From contig JBBMNZ010000060.1 in NCBI GenBank assembly GCA_037954325.1, forward strand, positions 496,001-560,000: a stretch of DNA of 64,000 bases. The letters run 5' to 3'. Every line of letters starts with the position of its first letter. The first letter of the stretch is position 1. The stretch is from Fistularia commersonii (Eukaryota > Chordata > Actinopteri > Syngnathiformes > Fistulariidae). Shown here one piece after another: positions 61,920-64,000 of this stretch. Made by a program: the position numbers and the translations under genes. The notes beneath the pieces were generated by a model. The model was given only the letters and a program-made list of their open reading frames with translations, had not been told where the DNA came from and made no database searches.

Positions 61920-64000
61920 TTCAACTCAGTGAGATAAACACTTTTTGACCGTATGGCTATATCTTTTCAAAATGTTGCAGGATCACAATGAATTTGACTT
62001 ATATTATGCAGAATCAAGCCCTTTTCAACATATTTCAGCACCAGCAAGCTGCTAGAAAGGAATCTTTAGTTATTGACATTCTGTTGCTAAAAAGCTTCAA
62101 CTCAGTGAGATAAACACTTTTTGACCATATGGCTATGTCTTTTTAAAATGTTGCAGGATCACAATGATTTTGACTAATATTATGCAGAATCAAGCCCTTT
62201 TCAACATATTTCAGCACCAGCAAGCTGCTAGAAAGGAATCTTTAGTCATTGACACTCTGTTGCAAAAAAGCTTCAACTCATTGAGATAAACACTTTTTGA
62301 CCATATGGCTATATCTTTTCAAATTGTTGCAGGATCACAATGATTTTGACTTATATTATGCAGAATTAAGCCCTTTTCAACATATTTAAGCACCAGCAAG
62401 CTGCTAGAAAATAATCTTTAGTTATTGACACTCTTTATCAAAAACGCTTCAACTCAGTGAGATAAACACTTTTTGACCGTATGGCTATATCTTTTCAAAA
62501 TGTTGCAGGATCACAATGAATTTGACTTATATTATGCAGAATCAAGCCCTTTTCAACATATTTCAGCACCAGCAAGCTGCTAGAAAGGAATCTTTAGTTA
62601 TTGACATTCTGTTGCTAAAAAGCTTCAACTCAGTGAGATAAACACTTTTTGACCATATGGCTATATCTTTTTAAAATGTTGCAGGATCACAATGATTTTG
62701 ACTAATATTATGCAGAATCAAGCCCTTTTCAACATATTTCAGCACCAGCAAGCTGCTAGAAAGGAATCTTTAGTTATTGACACTCTTTATCAAAAAAGCT
62801 TCAACTCAGTGAGATAAACACTTTTTGACTGTATGGCTATATCTTTTCAAAATGTTGCATGATCACAATGCTTTTGATTTATATTATGCAGAATCAAGCC
62901 CTTTTCAACATATTTCAGCACCAGCAAGCTGCTAGAAAGGGATCTATAGTTATTGACACTCTTTTCCAAAGACGCTTCAACTCAGTGAGATAAACACTTT
63001 TTGACCATATGGCTATATCTTTTTAAAATGTTGCAGGATCACAATGATTTTGACTAATATTATGCAGAATCAAGCCCTTTTCAACATATTTCAGCACCAG
63101 CAAGCTGCTAGAAAGGAATCTTTAGTTATTGACACTCTTTATCAAAAAAGCTTCAACTCAGTGAGATAAACACTTTTTGACTGTATGGCTATATCTTTTC
63201 AAAATGTTGCATGATCACAATGCTTTTGATTTATATTATGCAGAATCAAGCCCTTTTCAACATATTTCAGCACCAGCAAGCTGCTAGAAAGGGATCTATA
63301 GTTATTGACACTCTTTTCCAAAGACGCTTCAACTCAGTGAGATAAACACTTTTTGATCATATGGTTATATCTTTTTAAAATGTTGCAGGATCACAATGAT
63401 TTTGACTTATATTATGCAGAATCAAGCCCTTTTCAACATATTTCAGCACCAGCAAGCTGCTAGAATGGAATCTTTAGTTATTGACACTCTTTTGCAAAAA
63501 AGCTTCAACTCAGTGAGATAAACACTTTTTGACCGTATGGCTATATCTTTTCAAAATGTTGCAGGATCACATAGATTTTGACTTATATTATGCAGAATCA
63601 AGCCCTTTTCAACATATTTCAGCACCAGCAAGCTGCTAGAAAGGAATATTTAGTTATTGACACTCTGTTGCAAAAAAGTTTCAACTCAGTGAGATAAACA
63701 CTTTTTGACCGTATGGCTATATCTTTTCAAAATGTTGCAGGATCACAATGAATTTGACTTATATTATGCAGAATCAAGCCCTTTTCAACATATTTCAGCA
63801 CCAGCAAGCTGCTAGAAAGGAATCTTTAGTTATTGACATTCTGTTGCTAAAAAGCTTCAACTCAGTGAGATAAACACTTTTTGACCGTATGGCTATATCT
63901 TTTCAAAATGTTGCAGGATCACAATGAATTTGACTTATATTATGCAGAATCAAGCCCTTGACAACATATTTCAGCACCAGCAAGCTGCTAGAAAGGAATC
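61920..64000 (+). repeat. 30-monomer HOR, copy 3 (partial, runs off the window)
   Basis: Matches copy 1 from about 53,120 at an offset of 8,800 bp (50 monomers) with one difference seen (GACGCTTC versus GATGCTTC near 54,172). It matches copy 2 at an offset of 3,520 bp until the missing monomer. Like copy 1 it keeps the CCCTTGAC monomer at 63,955-63,962. It enters the HOR in the middle, at the GACATTCTG, GGCTATGTC region, so its left part is absent. The final monomer from 63,912 is cut by the window edge. Confidence 0.88.

Larger units (their letters stand above)
1..64000 (+). repeat. 176-bp satellite DNA array, single orientation, filling the whole window
   Basis: TGCAGG-type monomer starts recur at 1, 177, 353, 529, 705 and 881, exactly 176 bp apart, and continue to a last start at 63,912. 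That gives 363 complete monomers and a partial one, with a net gain of only 23 bp. Every monomer lies in the same direction; I found no inversion, transposon or unique insert. The consensus is about 35% G+C. Neighbouring monomers differ at several positions (177-352 and 353-528 differ at about nine), while non-adjacent monomers can be identical, which is the hallmark of higher-order repeats. A unit of nucleosomal length and an array without genes are typical of centromeric or pericentromeric satellites of plants and animals. The centromeric role is inference; the repeat structure is seen directly. Confidence 0.98.

Noticed and set aside
1..64000. CRISPR array
   Set aside because: The repeats are contiguous 176-bp units with no unique spacers, far longer than CRISPR repeats, and there are no cas genes.
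1..64000. CENP-B box in the monomer
   Set aside because: I searched for the TTCG....A..CGGG pattern; the monomer has no CGGG, and the few TTCG occurrences (TTTTCGGAC, AATTCGAC, TTTCGGCACC) do not fit.
1..64000. Identity with Arabidopsis 178-bp, Brassica 176-bp, cucumber 177-bp or primate alpha satellite
   Set aside because: Unit lengths are similar, but the monomer does not align convincingly with what I remember of these families. A database search is needed, and I will not assign one from length alone.
1..64000. Retrotransposon, LTR or integrated virus within the array
   Set aside because: No stretch departs from the satellite monomer; length irregularities are one or two bases, and there are no target-site duplications or coding motifs.
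1..64000. tRNA or rRNA genes
   Set aside because: No tRNA-like A and B box pair and no rRNA-like conserved sequence; all sequence is accounted for by monomers.

Overview
The window is one uninterrupted tandem array of a 176-bp satellite repeat, all in the same orientation from base 1 to base 64,000. The first base starts a monomer (TGCAGG...) and the last 89 bases (from 63,912) are a partial monomer. Between these, 63,911 bp correspond to 363 monomers plus a net 23 bp of small insertions. I see no protein-coding gene, RNA gene, transposon, CRISPR array or unique sequence. The monomer is about 35% G+C, almost free of CpG, and close to nucleosomal length. Together with multi-level higher-order repeats (HORs), this indicates a nuclear, eukaryotic, centromere- or pericentromere-type satellite. 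I cannot name the species: the monomer does not match any satellite I can recall with confidence, and plant and animal hosts both remain possible.

Layout. (1) 1-28,000 is built from a 12-monomer HOR (2,112 bp; full copies at 11,796-13,907 and 18,137-20,248). Shortened derivatives of 11, 10, 7, 7 and 6 monomers lie around it, alternating with mosaic blocks that share their own marker variants. (2) 28,001-31,521 is a transition: marker variants change, and 29.17-30.13 kb carries an unusual run of single-base insertions and deletions. (3) 31,522-36,978 has a second repertoire of variants (GACATTCTG, GACTAATATT, GCATGATCAC), including an 8-monomer tandem duplication. (4) 36,979-51,063 carries rare markers (CCCAATTC, CCCTTGAC, CATAGATTTTG) that recur at spacings of 12, 17, 20 and 24 monomers. 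(5) 51,064-64,000 is a very young 30-monomer (5,280 bp) HOR: two copies, the second one monomer shorter, and the start of a third. Nested inside are a 528-bp trimer present three times and a 352-bp dimer present twice.

The parts work together only as an array. The interest lies in its history of unequal exchange, segmental duplication, monomer fusion and domain turnover, and in the uneven conservation within the monomer: a constant core, a variable cassette, and an 8-bp dyad that is either intact or broken at a CpG. All repeat boundaries were placed by reading marker variants and counting coordinates by eye. Short open reading frames exist only because individual monomers have lost stops, and I do not regard them as genes.
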